DNA of 39,902 nucleotides from Borrelia maritima (GTDB lineage: Bacteria; Spirochaetota; Spirochaetia; Borreliales; Borreliaceae), in the NCBI RefSeq assembly GCF_008931845.1, contig NZ_CP044537.1, forward strand, positions 1 to 39,902, read 5' to 3'. The notes under the pieces are model-generated. The model did no database searches and had not been told where the DNA came from. It worked only from the letters and a program-made list of their open reading frames with translations. The position numbers and the translations under genes are program-made. Shown piece after piece: positions 1-8,875 of the stretch (positions within the stretch are counted from its first letter, which is position 1; every line of letters starts with the position of its first letter).

Positions 1-86
1 TGTGTCTTTTTTTTTTAATGTTCACGCGACCCCCGAGTTCTACACTGTCCTCTTCGTCGGAAGCGTAAGATGTTTATAAGAGAAAG
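1..86. other. Illumina Nextera adapter contamination (not plasmid DNA)
   Basis: Bases 17-45 align without gaps to the Illumina P5 oligo, with a few substitutions. Bases 46-53 (TGTCCTCT) sit where the i5 index belongs and are one base from a standard Nextera index. Bases 54-67 match the Nextera read-1 stem (TCGTCGG...AGCGT), and bases 68-86 match the 19-base Tn5 mosaic end with two substitutions. The T-run before the P5 segment fits the reverse complement of A-rich signal read past an adapter end. The GC content also differs sharply from everything after base 87. This is a read-through artefact and should be trimmed. Confidence 0.95.
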
Positions 87-170
87 AATTAGTATAGATA
101 TTTTAGTTAGATCACTTTAACCTTTTTGGGTTAAAGTTAGAATTTTTGCAAAATTCATAATAAATCTAAG
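87..170. other. Left telomere-proximal sequence (hairpin tip missing)
   Basis: Immediately after the adapter comes AATTAGTATAGATATTTT. It contains TTAGTATA (89-96), the conserved box 3 of Borrelia hairpin telomeres. It aligns with the outward-to-inward sequence of the right telomere (TTTGTATAGATATTT). By that alignment about 11 bases up to the hairpin axis are missing. Bases 115-137 form the inverted repeat TTTAACC-TTTTT-GGGTTAAA, a subtelomeric motif also found in variants near 39720-39835. Confidence 0.85.
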
Positions 171-267
171 ATTTTCCACTTTACTATAAAATATAAATTT
201 ATCTTTCCTTTTACAAAAAATTTTGTGTTATTTTATTAATCATAAAAACACATTGTGGATATAATTA

Positions 268-580
268 ATGGAAAATAATTTAAATCAAACAATAAAATTT
301 ATAATCCTTGTTTTAACTCTACACGCTATCAATATCATATTTAGTAGATATTCTCAAAAATTATACTTAAATTCTTTAATGAAAATCTTAAAAAAGCTAA
401 TCAAATCTCTATTACGCTAAATATACTGAAAAAACACCTTTACAAATTAGAAAAAGAAATAAACATTATAACCAAATTCTATACTAAGAACAATCATGAA
501 CTATTGGTTTATTATAAAATGAATTATCCTATGAAAAAGATTTATTTTGAAATAGGCCGACACTTTATAATATAGTCTCG
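268..580 (+). pseudogene. PF57 replication-protein fragment (5' third)
   Basis: Read across frames, this gives pieces such as KHLYKLEKEINIITKFY and YYKMNYPMKKIYFEIGRHF. These correspond to LYKLEKEIKVTTNYH and YYKLNYQKKECYLKINQHF in the intact PF57 protein at 18197-19237. Stops and frame changes interrupt it, and the C-terminal two thirds are absent. It is the outermost of three PF57 fragments near the left telomere. Confidence 0.7.
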
Positions 581-1009
581 GTTTTTAAAAAAGCTTACAA
601 CTTGCCACAACAAGCCAAAATAAAATTATACAAACAAAAATTTTTTTATCCAAAATAATTTGATAATGGTATAAGATTTTAACCCAAGCTTTAGCCCGAA
701 AGGGTAAAACTTTTTTACATAAAAGTCATAAATAACTATTTTCAAATAAAATTAACAAAATAAAAATATATTTAAAGGATGTATAATTACTGATTATAAA
801 TAATTTTGGATAACTTTATAAACAATTTTTGGAAAAAATTTAAAAGTATAAATTGTAATAATAGGCCCTATTGTCCCTTAATAATTCTTATTATAACAAG
901 TAGAATACAGAGAGACGCAAAATAGGCGCCGAGACTTATTATAACAGAAGCTATATAAAAGCTACATATAATAAGTCTTATCTATCAAAGCAATAGTAGA
1001 TATCTTAAT

Positions 1010-1180
1010 AAAATGATTATTGATATGGAAAAACTAGACAAATATCTTTATACACTAGAAAAAGAAATAAAAATAACAACTAACAAATACAATAAGGAGC
1101 CTATATATTTAAATTTATTAAACACTTGATTATCCTATACAAACATGTTTTATGAAGATCAAAGAATATTATGAAGATGT
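1010..1180 (+). pseudogene. PF57 replication-protein fragment (second)
   Basis: The readable stretch LDKYLYTLEKEIKITTNKYN matches the LYKLEKEIKVTTNYH region of the intact PF57 protein. It then meets a stop followed by SYTNMFYEDQRI. Only about 55 codons remain. About 430 bases lie between it and the first fragment, and I see no gene in that gap. Confidence 0.6.
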
Positions 1181-1471
1181 TTCTTAATATAACTGATAAA
1201 GTTAGAACTTTCTTATCAAAATTGATAAGGGCTTATAATAATTTTCTTTTAAAAAATGGCTACAGCCCCTTATTTTTTACACTTGATTCATTCTGAGCAT
1301 TTAATTACCCAAACATAATATATTATATACTAAATCGAAATTAAAATCGACACTTATTAATAATAAAATTTTAGAAAAAAAGTCACTAAACATTTAAAAG
1401 TAAATACTTTTATATTAAATTTATTTATATTTATATAAACTTTGATTCACGAATAGGAGCAGATGTAATGA

Positions 1472-1711
1472 TTGATTACTCAAAAAATAAAAATAACTAT
1501 AAATTCCCACAATAAAGTTCAACATAAATTAATAGTTCTTATCTCAACACTAGACTATATAAACAACAAAATCAAAAATACACCCAAGACAACATATTAT
1601 ATAGTATTAATTACTGACACTTTTTCTATTGTTAAATTCTTAATACCTCTACTACCACAAATTTTTCTATGTCAACAGAGCATCGAAAAATCTATTTTTA
1701 ATAAAATTTAA
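1472..1711 (+). pseudogene. PF57 N-terminal fragment (third)
   Basis: The first ~37 residues (HNKVQHKLIVLISTLDYINN) match the PF57 N-terminus (QNKLQRKLIVFISTLKYINS in the intact copy). Homology is then lost and the frame ends after 79 codons, against about 346 in the full gene. The start region GGAGCAGATGTAATG resembles the ribosome site upstream of the intact copy. It is a truncated relic and unlikely to initiate replication. Confidence 0.65.
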
Positions 1712-2597
1712 TAAATTTATTTTCCATTTTTGTTATACTCTAAAGCCTATGAAAAAAACATTTAAGCTATTTCGACAAATATCATTAAATATTATTTTTA
1801 ACCTAAAAACCACATTATCTTATTTCCATAGAAAAGCTCCTATTGATATCCCCCAAAAACATATTCAAAACTAATAAATTTATCTCATACTAAATTTACT
1901 TACATTATAGATAGAAAATTCTTTGTAATATTTAGTTTAATATAATGCTTTAGATTAAAAGTTTAATAAAAATTAAAATTGTTTTTAACAATCCAAAACC
2001 AATTTTATTATAAACTAAATATATATATATAAAAATTATAAAAAATGTAGTAAAATTACTTTAAAGAGAGTAAAATTAAATTACAGTTTGTTTACAGTTT
2101 ATTATTAATAATAAACTGTAAACAAACTGTAATGATAAAACAAAAATAATTTTTTACAAAAAATTTACGTGGTCTTTAAAATGTGGAAATTAAATTTTCT
2201 AAAAAGAATTTTAATCAACAAAAAACATTTTGAGGAAATGTAATCATAAAAAATTGAGATTTAATTTCCTAATTCTGAAGGCCTTGAATGTAATGTGGCT
2301 ATAAATGAGCCAAAACATTTTAACTAATTAACTAAAGGTAAAAGAATTTTTTCTGGCAGTATTTGTTTTTATATTGTTTAAAATCAATATTTTATCCTTT
2401 AGGAATTAACTTTGGTTTTTAGATTCATATTTTCCTTCTCAAGTTTTTTTGGCTGATTTAAATGCCATTGTCTTAGCCGTTAGCAATATTCTTAGTTAGG
2501 TGATTTTCAACGAAAGTAATAGATTAATTAGAAAACTTTTATTAAATGGAAGAAAACAATTTGCATACATTTAAAATGTAGCAATGTATCACGGCAT
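1712..2597. other. AT-rich region without recognisable gene
   Basis: Short open stretches only, with no motif that I recognise. The one strong signal is the perfect palindrome at 2081-2132. Confidence 0.6.
2081..2132. repeat. Perfect 52-bp palindrome
   Basis: The whole 52 bases equal their own reverse complement. Each arm contains ACAGTTT twice (TTACAGTTTG and TTTACAGTTT), so direct repeats are nested within an inverted repeat. It could be a bidirectional terminator, a replication-protein binding site left from the neighbouring PF57 fossils, or a fused end. It lacks the TTAGTATA telomere box, which argues against a replicated telomere. Confidence 0.85.
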
Positions 2598-3039
2598 ATG
2601 TCTTTTAAAGAGTTAAAGATATTAGAAATAAATATATTTGATTTTAGCATTACTACTAAACAACTGAAAATTATTTATTCTTTGATTGCTAAGTCAAAAG
2701 AAACACTGCATGAAACCAGATACAACTCTAATTCACAAAACTTCTTTTTAGTTAAAACGCCCTGTGTATTAAAATCTGTACCAAAAGCTCAAATACATCA
2801 GGTCATTTGCGCCTTTAAAGCTCAATCAAAGTAATCTAAATTATTATAGAAACAGCTCCAATGAGCTTACATCTACTATTACAAATTTGATTTCAAATTT
2901 TTTTAATGAAAATGGGTCTTACAAAAATTTACATAATCTAAAATTATACATTAACGCAAACCTAAAACATCTAGGAATCTATCAAAATACTAACAAATTG
3001 CAAAAGCGAATTATATCTAAAATCTTTTTTATTAATTAA
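2598..3039 (+). pseudogene. Subtelomeric hypothetical gene, left copy (broken)
   Basis: Residues such as TTKQLKIIYSLIAKSKETLHE and the following NSN-F-LVKTPC closely match the minus-strand gene at 39033-39539 near the right end. The frame stops at 2834. Homology continues in another frame (TSTITNLISNFFNENGS, then YINANLKHLGIYQNTNKL) to about 3039, so an indel has broken it. The N-terminal half of the right-hand copy is not recognisable upstream. The function of the family is unknown to me. Confidence 0.7.
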
Positions 3040-3061
3040 GGTAAAAAATTCTTTGTAATTT

Positions 3062-3490
3062 CTATTTGAAATAGCTGCCAATTAACGACATAATAAAAGG
3101 TATTAGAATGGATATAGCAAGAGGCACACCTACTACTGCAATAATACTTATTATTCTATTGCCAACCTTAAGCTTTTCAAAAAAAACTTAGCTGTGCATT
3201 TGTAGCTCTTTTTTCATATTCTGTTCTAAAATAGACATATTTTTGGTCATATTCTGCTCCAAGTTGAATATGTCTTTTTGTAAATTCTTTTCCACGTTAT
3301 CAATCTTAGTAACAAGATTGTCAAACTTTATGCCAAATTGTTTTTCTAAATTTTCTAAATCTCTATACGTTAGCTCATTGTGATAATATCTTTTTGACAA
3401 ATCTTGAACTATCAGTTGTTTCATACCTAATCGTAGGAACTCTTTATATATTAGTTCTTCAGTAATATTTGTTGTCAAAACCGATTTCAT
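3062..3490 (-). pseudogene. bdr: Bdr protein with one premature stop
   Basis: The N-terminus contains DLSKRYYHNELTYRDLENLE, the conserved block of Borrelia Bdr (PF80) proteins. A coiled coil with short repeats (NLEQNMTKNMSILEQNM) follows. The frame stops at TAA (about 3188). In the same frame, KLKVGNRIISIIAVVGVPL...IPFIMSLIGSYF then runs to 3062, which is the usual C-terminal membrane anchor of Bdr. The right-hand copy has AGTCAA where this copy has AGCTAA, so a substitution made the stop. The product would be a soluble 100-residue protein without its anchor, unless the stop is read through. Confidence 0.8.
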
Positions 3491-3569
3491 AATTTACATC
3501 CACTAATTACATTGTAACACAAATCAAGGCCAAATAACAATATATCTCCAAAATCTACAAATCTAAATT

Positions 3570-4185
3570 TCAATCCGAAAATTTCATGAATTTGTGAGTA
3601 AAGTCTAAATTTGTAATTCCAATAGGACCGTTTCTATTTTTAGCAACTATCACTTTTACTTTAGTCGTGTTATTACCTTCCAAAGTATTCAGATCTTTAC
3701 GTCTTTCGCTCTATTGATGTAAAATTACAATGTCTGTATCCCACTGCAATGCTGCCGATTCTCCCAAAGTTGTTAAACGGGATTCTACAACCTCAACGCT
3801 TCTTGAAACTTGAGATAGAACTATTATTGGAATTTCAAGTTCAAGCACAAGTGCACGTATATTACGACTCAAAAATGCAACTTGCTCAAAACGAGGAATA
3901 TTATCATGTGACACGGAAATCAAATTGATGTAATCAATGAAAACAAATTTTTACATCAAGGTCTAATTTCATTTGTCTGGCTTAATCTCCTAGCTCGTGT
4001 ATGTCTTTGCCCTAAGTACTATTAATCCAGAAAGAAAAATTGCTAACCTGAGAAGCTGATTTATGGTAAGCGGCAAGCTTACTTTTACTTAGCAAACTAA
4101 TATCGTCAATCAGCTTTATTATATTCGACACCCGAATTCATAGACAAAAGCCTCTGGGAAACAGATTTACTTGTCATTTCATATG
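3570..4185 (-). pseudogene. dnaB: DnaB-type replicative helicase, C-terminal fossil
   Basis: Three DnaB-like blocks appear in order. EMTSKSVSQRLLSMNSG resembles the EMS...RLLS region after Walker A. Next, LELEIPIIVLSQVSRSVE and SAALQWDTDIVILHQ resemble DnaB 'VIALSQLSR...SGxIEQDADIV'. Last, KVKVIVAKNRNGPIG resembles the 'K.RNGPTG' C-terminal block. Stops and frameshifts separate the blocks, the longest open piece being 3711-3923. The N-terminal domain and Walker A are gone. It lies between the PF49 and bdr fossils on the same strand. The right-end copy of this block has no helicase. Confidence 0.75.
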
Positions 4186-4329
4186 TAAACTACCCAACAC
4201 TTAAACTTTGCTCTAAACATATGTTGTGAGCGATATTGAACACAAAAGCCGTTTTACAAATTACAAATTCAAAATTTACGAAGTCGACTACGGAGTAGAC
4301 TGCGAAGCAAGCTGGGATTCCCCCTTTTC

Positions 4330-4835
4330 TCAACTTTTTCTGATTGATTTTATATCTATCCACTTAGTTATAATGCCCTCGCCCTCGGGATTTAAATCTC
4401 GACCATAAAACTTAAATACTTCTTTTTCTAACTCCATCAAGCGTCCATGTAATTTTTTATGCTCCCTATTATAGAGATTCCGATCCCTAAGCAAATATGC
4501 TATGGTGTGGGGATACAAAAACACACCACCCTTTTTAAACCTAAATTCAATAAAATACGATTTGTTAAAAGTTTTAAATATTTTCTTAGAAAAACTACAA
4601 ACAGAAGTATAATCTCTGTAAAATGGATTATTTCTCACCTTATTGTACCTGTAAAATATGCCTAAAAACGCATCTCCCTTCTTTAGGGGTATAACATAAT
4701 AAATTTTCTCTCTTTGTTAAGAGAATTTATAAAATAAACACAGAACTTATGCTTCCAGGCCCGCCATCCCTTATAAACATTCATCAACCTTGTATGGTAC
4801 ATGGTTTTATCACCAATAATTTCCTTTTTAAAAAA
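4330..4835 (-). pseudogene. PF49 (DUF226) plasmid maintenance protein, broken
   Basis: The open C-terminal 102 codons contain YFIEFRFKKGGVFLYPHT and LEKEVFKFYGRDLNPEGEGIITKWID, the hallmark end of PF49. Upstream, in other frames, FKKEIIGDKTMYHTRLMNVYKGW completes the N-terminus. It is closer to the right-end copy (37752-38273) than to the intact gene at 19279. It is inactivated by stops around 4630-4690. Confidence 0.75.
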
Positions 4836-4854
4836 AGAATAGTTCTAAGGGTAT

Positions 4855-5533
4855 CTGTTTTTTATTAGTTACAACAGCCTTTTCAGGACTTGGTGCTTTT
4901 AATGCCCTTTTTCAGATATTTGAATTACTTGCAGGCGGTTATGCTACATGGGCAAAATCTGGCTATTTAAGAGCTATAAAAGATAAACATAACAATTTCA
5001 TTAAAGATCTTGAAGGACTTAAGTACTCTTATATTTTTTCACCCATCCGATTCAAAAATTATTTATGGTTTAGCTATATTAGCTATATCATTAACGACAA
5101 TAATTATAAAATATTAGGGCAGAAATACCTATAGCCAAAATAATATCATTTGAATCAACTAAAGAGTTTGAAAAAAATACCAAGTCAAGAACTTAAAATT
5201 AAGTTCTGAAGGATTAAATATTGATTTTGAACGATATAGAACTGGTTTTGCCAGAATCGGTTAAAAGAAGTTTCAAAGGAACCTAATTACATTTATTCAT
5301 ATAATTTTGGGGGTTTTGACAATTCATTAACAGATTCTTTTTAACTTTTTTACAAGAAAAGTAAATGTAACTATATACTTGCTTATCTTACTATAAAAGA
5401 TAAACAAACTAATGAAGATAAAACCTACGAAATACTATTAAATATAAAGTTGTTTAATGACACTGTCAGGTTAATATTTGCCAAGTATTCAAATTTATCA
5501 ACTAAAAAATTAAAACTTCCTATTGATGAATAA
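4855..5533 (+). pseudogene. Decayed gene for an unrecognised Borrelia protein
   Basis: Clear coding-like pieces occur in successive frames. One is LVTTAFSGLGAFNALFQIFE followed by LLAGGYATWAKSGYLRAIKD, perhaps membrane-associated. A later one is TNEDKTYEILLNIKLFNDTV followed by RLIFAKYSNLSTKKLKLPID, ending in two stops at about 5533. At least four frame disruptions lie between. I do not recognise the family. The interrupted protein would have been about 220 residues. Confidence 0.5.
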
Positions 5534-5632
5534 TGAAAACTGAACAAAATCTTGAAAAGAAAAGGCAATAATTTTCTTTTCTTTATTTTTTGTTTTATTA
5601 TGTGTAATTTTTTTACTTTTTTTACAATTTTT

Positions 5633-5749
5633 TTAACTCGCTGCGGTTGCTCTAACAAAACTTTGAGCTATCTTGGCTATCTTATTCATAATAACAAAAA
5701 TTGCTGTAGCGCTATAATTCTTTTCATAGAAAAAAAGTGTTTTATACAT
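5633..5749 (-). CDS. Possible small peptide, 38 aa
   Basis: ATG at 5749 follows CTTGGAGAGTTTTT, a good ribosome site. The frame encodes MYKTLFFYEKNYSATAIFV then IMNKIAKIAQSFVRATAAS and a stop. A T-rich tract and the hairpin at 5780-5812 flank it. It may be a real short peptide or the tail of a decayed gene; no family is recognised. Confidence 0.25.
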   Translation of the reverse strand: MYKTLFFYEKNYSATAIFVIMNKIAKIAQSFVRATAAS

Positions 5750-5779
5750 AAAAACTCTCCAAGAGTTATAGCAAAGTTT

Positions 5780-5812
5780 ATTAATTCCAATTTATGAAAA
5801 ATTGGAATTAAT
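5780..5812. terminator. Hairpin, 14-bp stem, possible bidirectional terminator
   Basis: ATTAATTCCAATTT pairs perfectly with AAATTGGAATTAAT around a 5-base loop (ATGAA). It lies just beyond the pseudogene that ends at 5533 and upstream of the small minus-strand frame at 5633-5749. Confidence 0.55.
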
Positions 5813-5879
5813 AGTTTTATTATATGTTTTATTATATTTTGAATTGCATAGTTTCACACAATGCTTAAGAATATCGTAA

Positions 5880-6130
5880 AGATTTTTGTTTTTATATCCA
5901 CAAAAAGAGTGGAAAAGTGGGAGTTTATGCTTTCATCTAAAAATTTAAAAAAATTATGAAGCTGGATATAAAGACAAGGAAATTAAAATAAGTACAGAAA
6001 TCCGCGAATTTTTAAACCTTTTCAATACTGTTAAAATGAAGATAGATCATCATTCTTCGTTTGAAATAATATATTCTATTTTCCATGGATTATATTATTT
6101 CATATACAGAATAAGGTGCCTATCCTCATA
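5880..6130 (+). pseudogene. Possible coding remnant, unrecognised
   Basis: One frame reads KNYEAGYKDKEIKISTEIREF then LNLFNTVKMKIDHHSSFEII and YSIFHGLYYFIYRIRC without a start codon or ribosome site. The composition looks coding, but I recognise no family. The rest of 5880-6750 has no gene that I can support. Confidence 0.3.
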
Positions 6131-6282
6131 TTAACAATATTGCTGATACTTAAAAAAGTATTTATCTCTGCGCTCTCAATTTAACTTCTTTGTACCTATA
6201 CTTACTTCTATACTCTTTTATCTTTCTAGATGAGATCATAAGCCCCTCCTATATTTTTTTATATATAAAAGATAAAACAATA

Positions 6283-6317
6283 AAATAGAATTAAATATTA
6301 AATATTTAATTCTATTT
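6283..6317. repeat. Perfect 35-bp AT-only-core inverted repeat
   Basis: AAATAGAATTAAATATT and its exact complement flank a single central A (6300). It stands in an intergenic stretch about 440 bases beyond the end of the PF50 fossil at 6758. It could be a terminator or a binding site. Confidence 0.7.
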
Positions 6318-6757
6318 AGAATATGAACACTAACATAGTCTTTTTGCTTGTCAGATTTTATTGAAATTTCATTTAATATTTCTTTTATAAATTAAATAAA
6401 AATATTGATTTTTGCATAAACGCCATGAGATGTGATTTTTATCTATTTACAAAACTTATACTTTGCCTCAAATTTATTTTAATATCACTATTAGTAGATT
6501 CCTTTTCATCATTTTAATTTTCTTTTAACAAATAAACTTAATAACTTATAAAAATAAGCTTAACACAATAAAGTAAAATGATATTTTAGAGATTGAAATT
6601 TAGTAAACAAAAAAGCCTGTTATAGGCACACTTACACCGATTCAGTATAATATAGAGGAAAGTATCTATATTATCATTCAAATTAATGAAAATATATTAT
6701 ATAAAATAAATTAATAGCTTAATTTATATTTTTATCTTTTTTTTATTTTCATATTCC

Positions 6758-7348
6758 ATCATAAGACCCTCCAAGATATTCTTTTTTATCTTTAATAATT
6801 CCTTCTAAAATAAAAGACGCTCTTTTGACATCTCTTTTACAAAAATCATGAGCTTCTTTATCTTTTATTAAAAATCTAATAGGTATATTTAGACTATCAT
6901 AATCTTCTTCTCTATCTTCTTTATATGCATATTACGATTTGTTTTTTAGTATATTTTTATATACAGCCGAAAGACCCATTTCTTTAACTTTTTTCAATAG
7001 AAATATTCCCCTCTAAAATTTCTTGATAAATTTTTAAATAAATATATATATACTCAGCTTTTAGTAATTACATAAGACTTAATAAACTGTTCAAAACTGG
7101 GAAAACCATCATATTTTATAAAGATTTTTTTGCTCAATTTCGTGTAGAATTTTCATTCTTTGAATTTTACTATCAATATCTAATTTTAAATTAAATTCTA
7201 ACTGTTCTTTTAATTCATTGTAATTTTTTAATTCACAATCTTGATTACTATTTACTTTTTCTATTTGGGTTTCAACTCTTTTATATAAAGTCACTTCCTT
7301 TCTATTTTCTTTTTTTCCATTTTTACTCCTATTCTTTAATTTTAACAT
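6758..7348 (-). pseudogene. PF50 partition-associated protein, broken
   Basis: The N-terminus (MLKLKNRSKNGKKENRKEV) is nearly identical to the fossil at 10625-11153. The mid region (SFEQFIKSYVITKS) matches the SFKDFLSDFKLAKTQS block of the intact PF50 at 20620. The C-terminus (PIRFLIKDKEAHDFCKRDV then KRASFILEGIIKDKKEYL) matches the intact LRLQLKNQESYTFYKSNSRF region. Stops and frame changes at about 7109, 7050 and 6930 inactivate it. No PF32 or PF49 gene is left beside it. Confidence 0.75.
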
Positions 7349-7526
7349 AAATTACCCTTCCACTATCATACGACCCTCTACTATAAATAATATTTATATT
7401 TATTACAATTATTTCAGATGTTTTATAACATTTTGAGCTTTTAAAAATTTATTTTATTTCATAGCGCTTGGAACAGGCGTGACAATATAATTGTTTCATC
7501 CATATATTTAATAATATTAATAAATT

Positions 7527-7591
7527 ATTCAATATATAATAGTATTAATATACTATTATATATTGAATCAAATTAATTATTTAATTATAAT
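7527..7591 (+). promoter_or_regulatory. Lipoprotein promoter with overlapping 19-bp inverted repeat
   Basis: ATTCAATATATAATAGTAT (7527-7545) and its exact complement (7550-7568) flank a 4-base TAAT loop. The end of the right arm supplies a -35 box, TTGAAT (7563-7568). A consensus -10 TATAAT (7586-7591) follows at the ideal 17-base spacing. AAGGAG (7614-7619) is the ribosome site for the lipoprotein starting at 7627. A repressor or activator bound to the palindrome would sit directly on the -35 element. Confidence 0.7.
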
Positions 7592-7626
7592 AAAGAAAGA
7601 ATGACTCATATTCAAGGAGAATATTT

Positions 7627-8364
7627 ATGAAACATCATATAATTGTATACATATTTGTTTTTCTATTTTTAAATGCTTGTTATCCAGTTACCCCTAATAA
7701 AGGGACATTAAACCCTAAAACAGATGCGAGTCCCACTCAAAAAGAAGACCTAAATAAAAAAACAACAAATACACTACTTAATAATTTAACCAACTTAATA
7801 GAAACAGCTAACGCACATAAAGAAAAATATATAAAAATGGAAGAACCTTCGGATAAATATGGAATGACGGTTTTTCAGTATATAAGATGGGACTCGGATC
7901 CAAAAGAACGTTTATCCAGCAATACCGAAAGATCTATAAAATATAGAAAACAAGTTTATACTATTTTAAATGTTGCTATTGATACTAATGAATTAAAGAT
8001 ATTTTCGGCTGTGACAAGGCGGCTTGACGATCCAGCCAGAATTTTTGAGTTCTTTACAGACCTTGGAGATATTCTTGAAGAAGTAACTGATCATTTATAC
8101 CCTAAAAAAGATACTCTAGACAAACTAGACACTTCAGATCTAGAAAAGCTTAAAAATTCTCTTGAAAAAATATTATCTATAATAGAAATTGTCTCAAAAA
8201 TGTCAAAACAACTCTTATTAGATTACCAAAATGATAAAAATTCTATAAAAACAGATTTCGATAATCTTGAATCTCATGTGGATACATTTTGCAATCAATT
8301 TGCAGAAAAAGTTAAAGACGCAGAAAAGCTAAAAACGATCATATTATCAATTAATAAATTTTAA
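7627..8364 (+). CDS. PFam54_60 (CspA/P35-like) surface lipoprotein, intact
   Basis: This 245-residue protein begins with a lipoprotein signal peptide. Its hydrophobic core (IVYIFVFLFL) ends in the lipobox LNAC with Cys18. A Thr/Lys/Asn-rich tether (about 19-50) follows, then an all-helical domain with SNTERSIKYRKQVYTIL, the DHLYPKKDTLDKLDTSDLEKL block, and MSKQLLLDYQNDKNSIKTD. These are hallmarks of the PF54/PF60 family, which includes the complement-regulator binder CspA and the P35 antigens. Members are anchored at the outer membrane; I infer surface exposure, but the ligand cannot be read from sequence. AAGGAG lies 7 bases before the ATG, and the promoter at 7527-7591 suggests single-gene control. 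It is one of three apparently intact family members here. Confidence 0.9.
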   Translation: MKHHIIVYIFVFLFLNACYPVTPNKGTLNPKTDASPTQKEDLNKKTTNTLLNNLTNLIETANAHKEKYIKMEEPSDKYGMTVFQYIRWDSDPKERLSSNTERSIKYRKQVYTILNVAIDTNELKIFSAVTRRLDDPARIFEFFTDLGDILEEVTDHLYPKKDTLDKLDTSDLEKLKNSLEKILSIIEIVSKMSKQLLLDYQNDKNSIKTDFDNLESHVDTFCNQFAEKVKDAEKLKTIILSINKF

Positions 8365-8599
8365 AAGTTTAGTCATTTAAATTTATTAACAATTTAAAAA
8401 CTATAATCCTATATATTTGGGTAAATGGGTTTTATCGGCAATTTTTTTTAGTCTAAATATTGCCTTATTTATACTGAAAAATCCTCTAATAAATATAGTA
8501 AAAAGTATATTCAAACCTCGTATTTCTAAATCAAAAATTATAAAAATAGCTCTTGTTTCGTTCCATGATAGCTTTGTAGATTATTTTAGAACGGCCATA

Positions 8600-8740
8600 C
8601 AACAAAGTATGATCTACAAATGCTTTTACTTCAGGCAATCTCTGTCTTAGTTTTTATTCCTTATAGGAACAAAATTTAAGATTGCATTTACATCTCTATT
8701 ATACAAAATAGCGCTTCAAATTCGGGACTTACTAAAAATT
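8600..8740 (-). pseudogene. tnpB: TnpB (IS605 OrfB) C-terminal scrap
   Basis: Across frames the minus strand reads SPEFEALF then YNRDVNAILNF, the zinc-ribbon and D-R-D-x-N-A end of TnpB. It then shares the tail that ends the larger TnpB fossil at 15264-16079 (both contain the sequence ACTTCAGGCAATC on the plus strand). Nothing else of the element is recognisable here. Confidence 0.55.
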
Positions 8741-8875
8741 ATTTTTAAGGGTTTTCAAACAAGACTTAAAGCCTTTAAAAATTGAACACTAAAATTATTT
8801 AGAAAATCATTAAATGAATAATAATTCCACCGATAACAATCATCCACAACAAATTTCAAAGGGTATTCCTTTTGG

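Noticed and set aside
1-86. GC-rich left-end sequence as foreign insertion or exotic telomere
   Set aside because: It aligns position by position with the Illumina Nextera adapter.
4226-4408. 60-codon plus-strand frame with higher GC (around 4280-4310)
   Set aside because: It overlaps the PF49 fossil on the other strand and has no start signal. The short GC-richer patch is odd but too short to interpret.
5552-5797. 81-codon hydrophobic plus-strand frame
   Set aside because: It is built from T-rich tracts and Phe runs, lacks a ribosome site and crosses the hairpin. The minus-strand peptide is the better, though weak, candidate.
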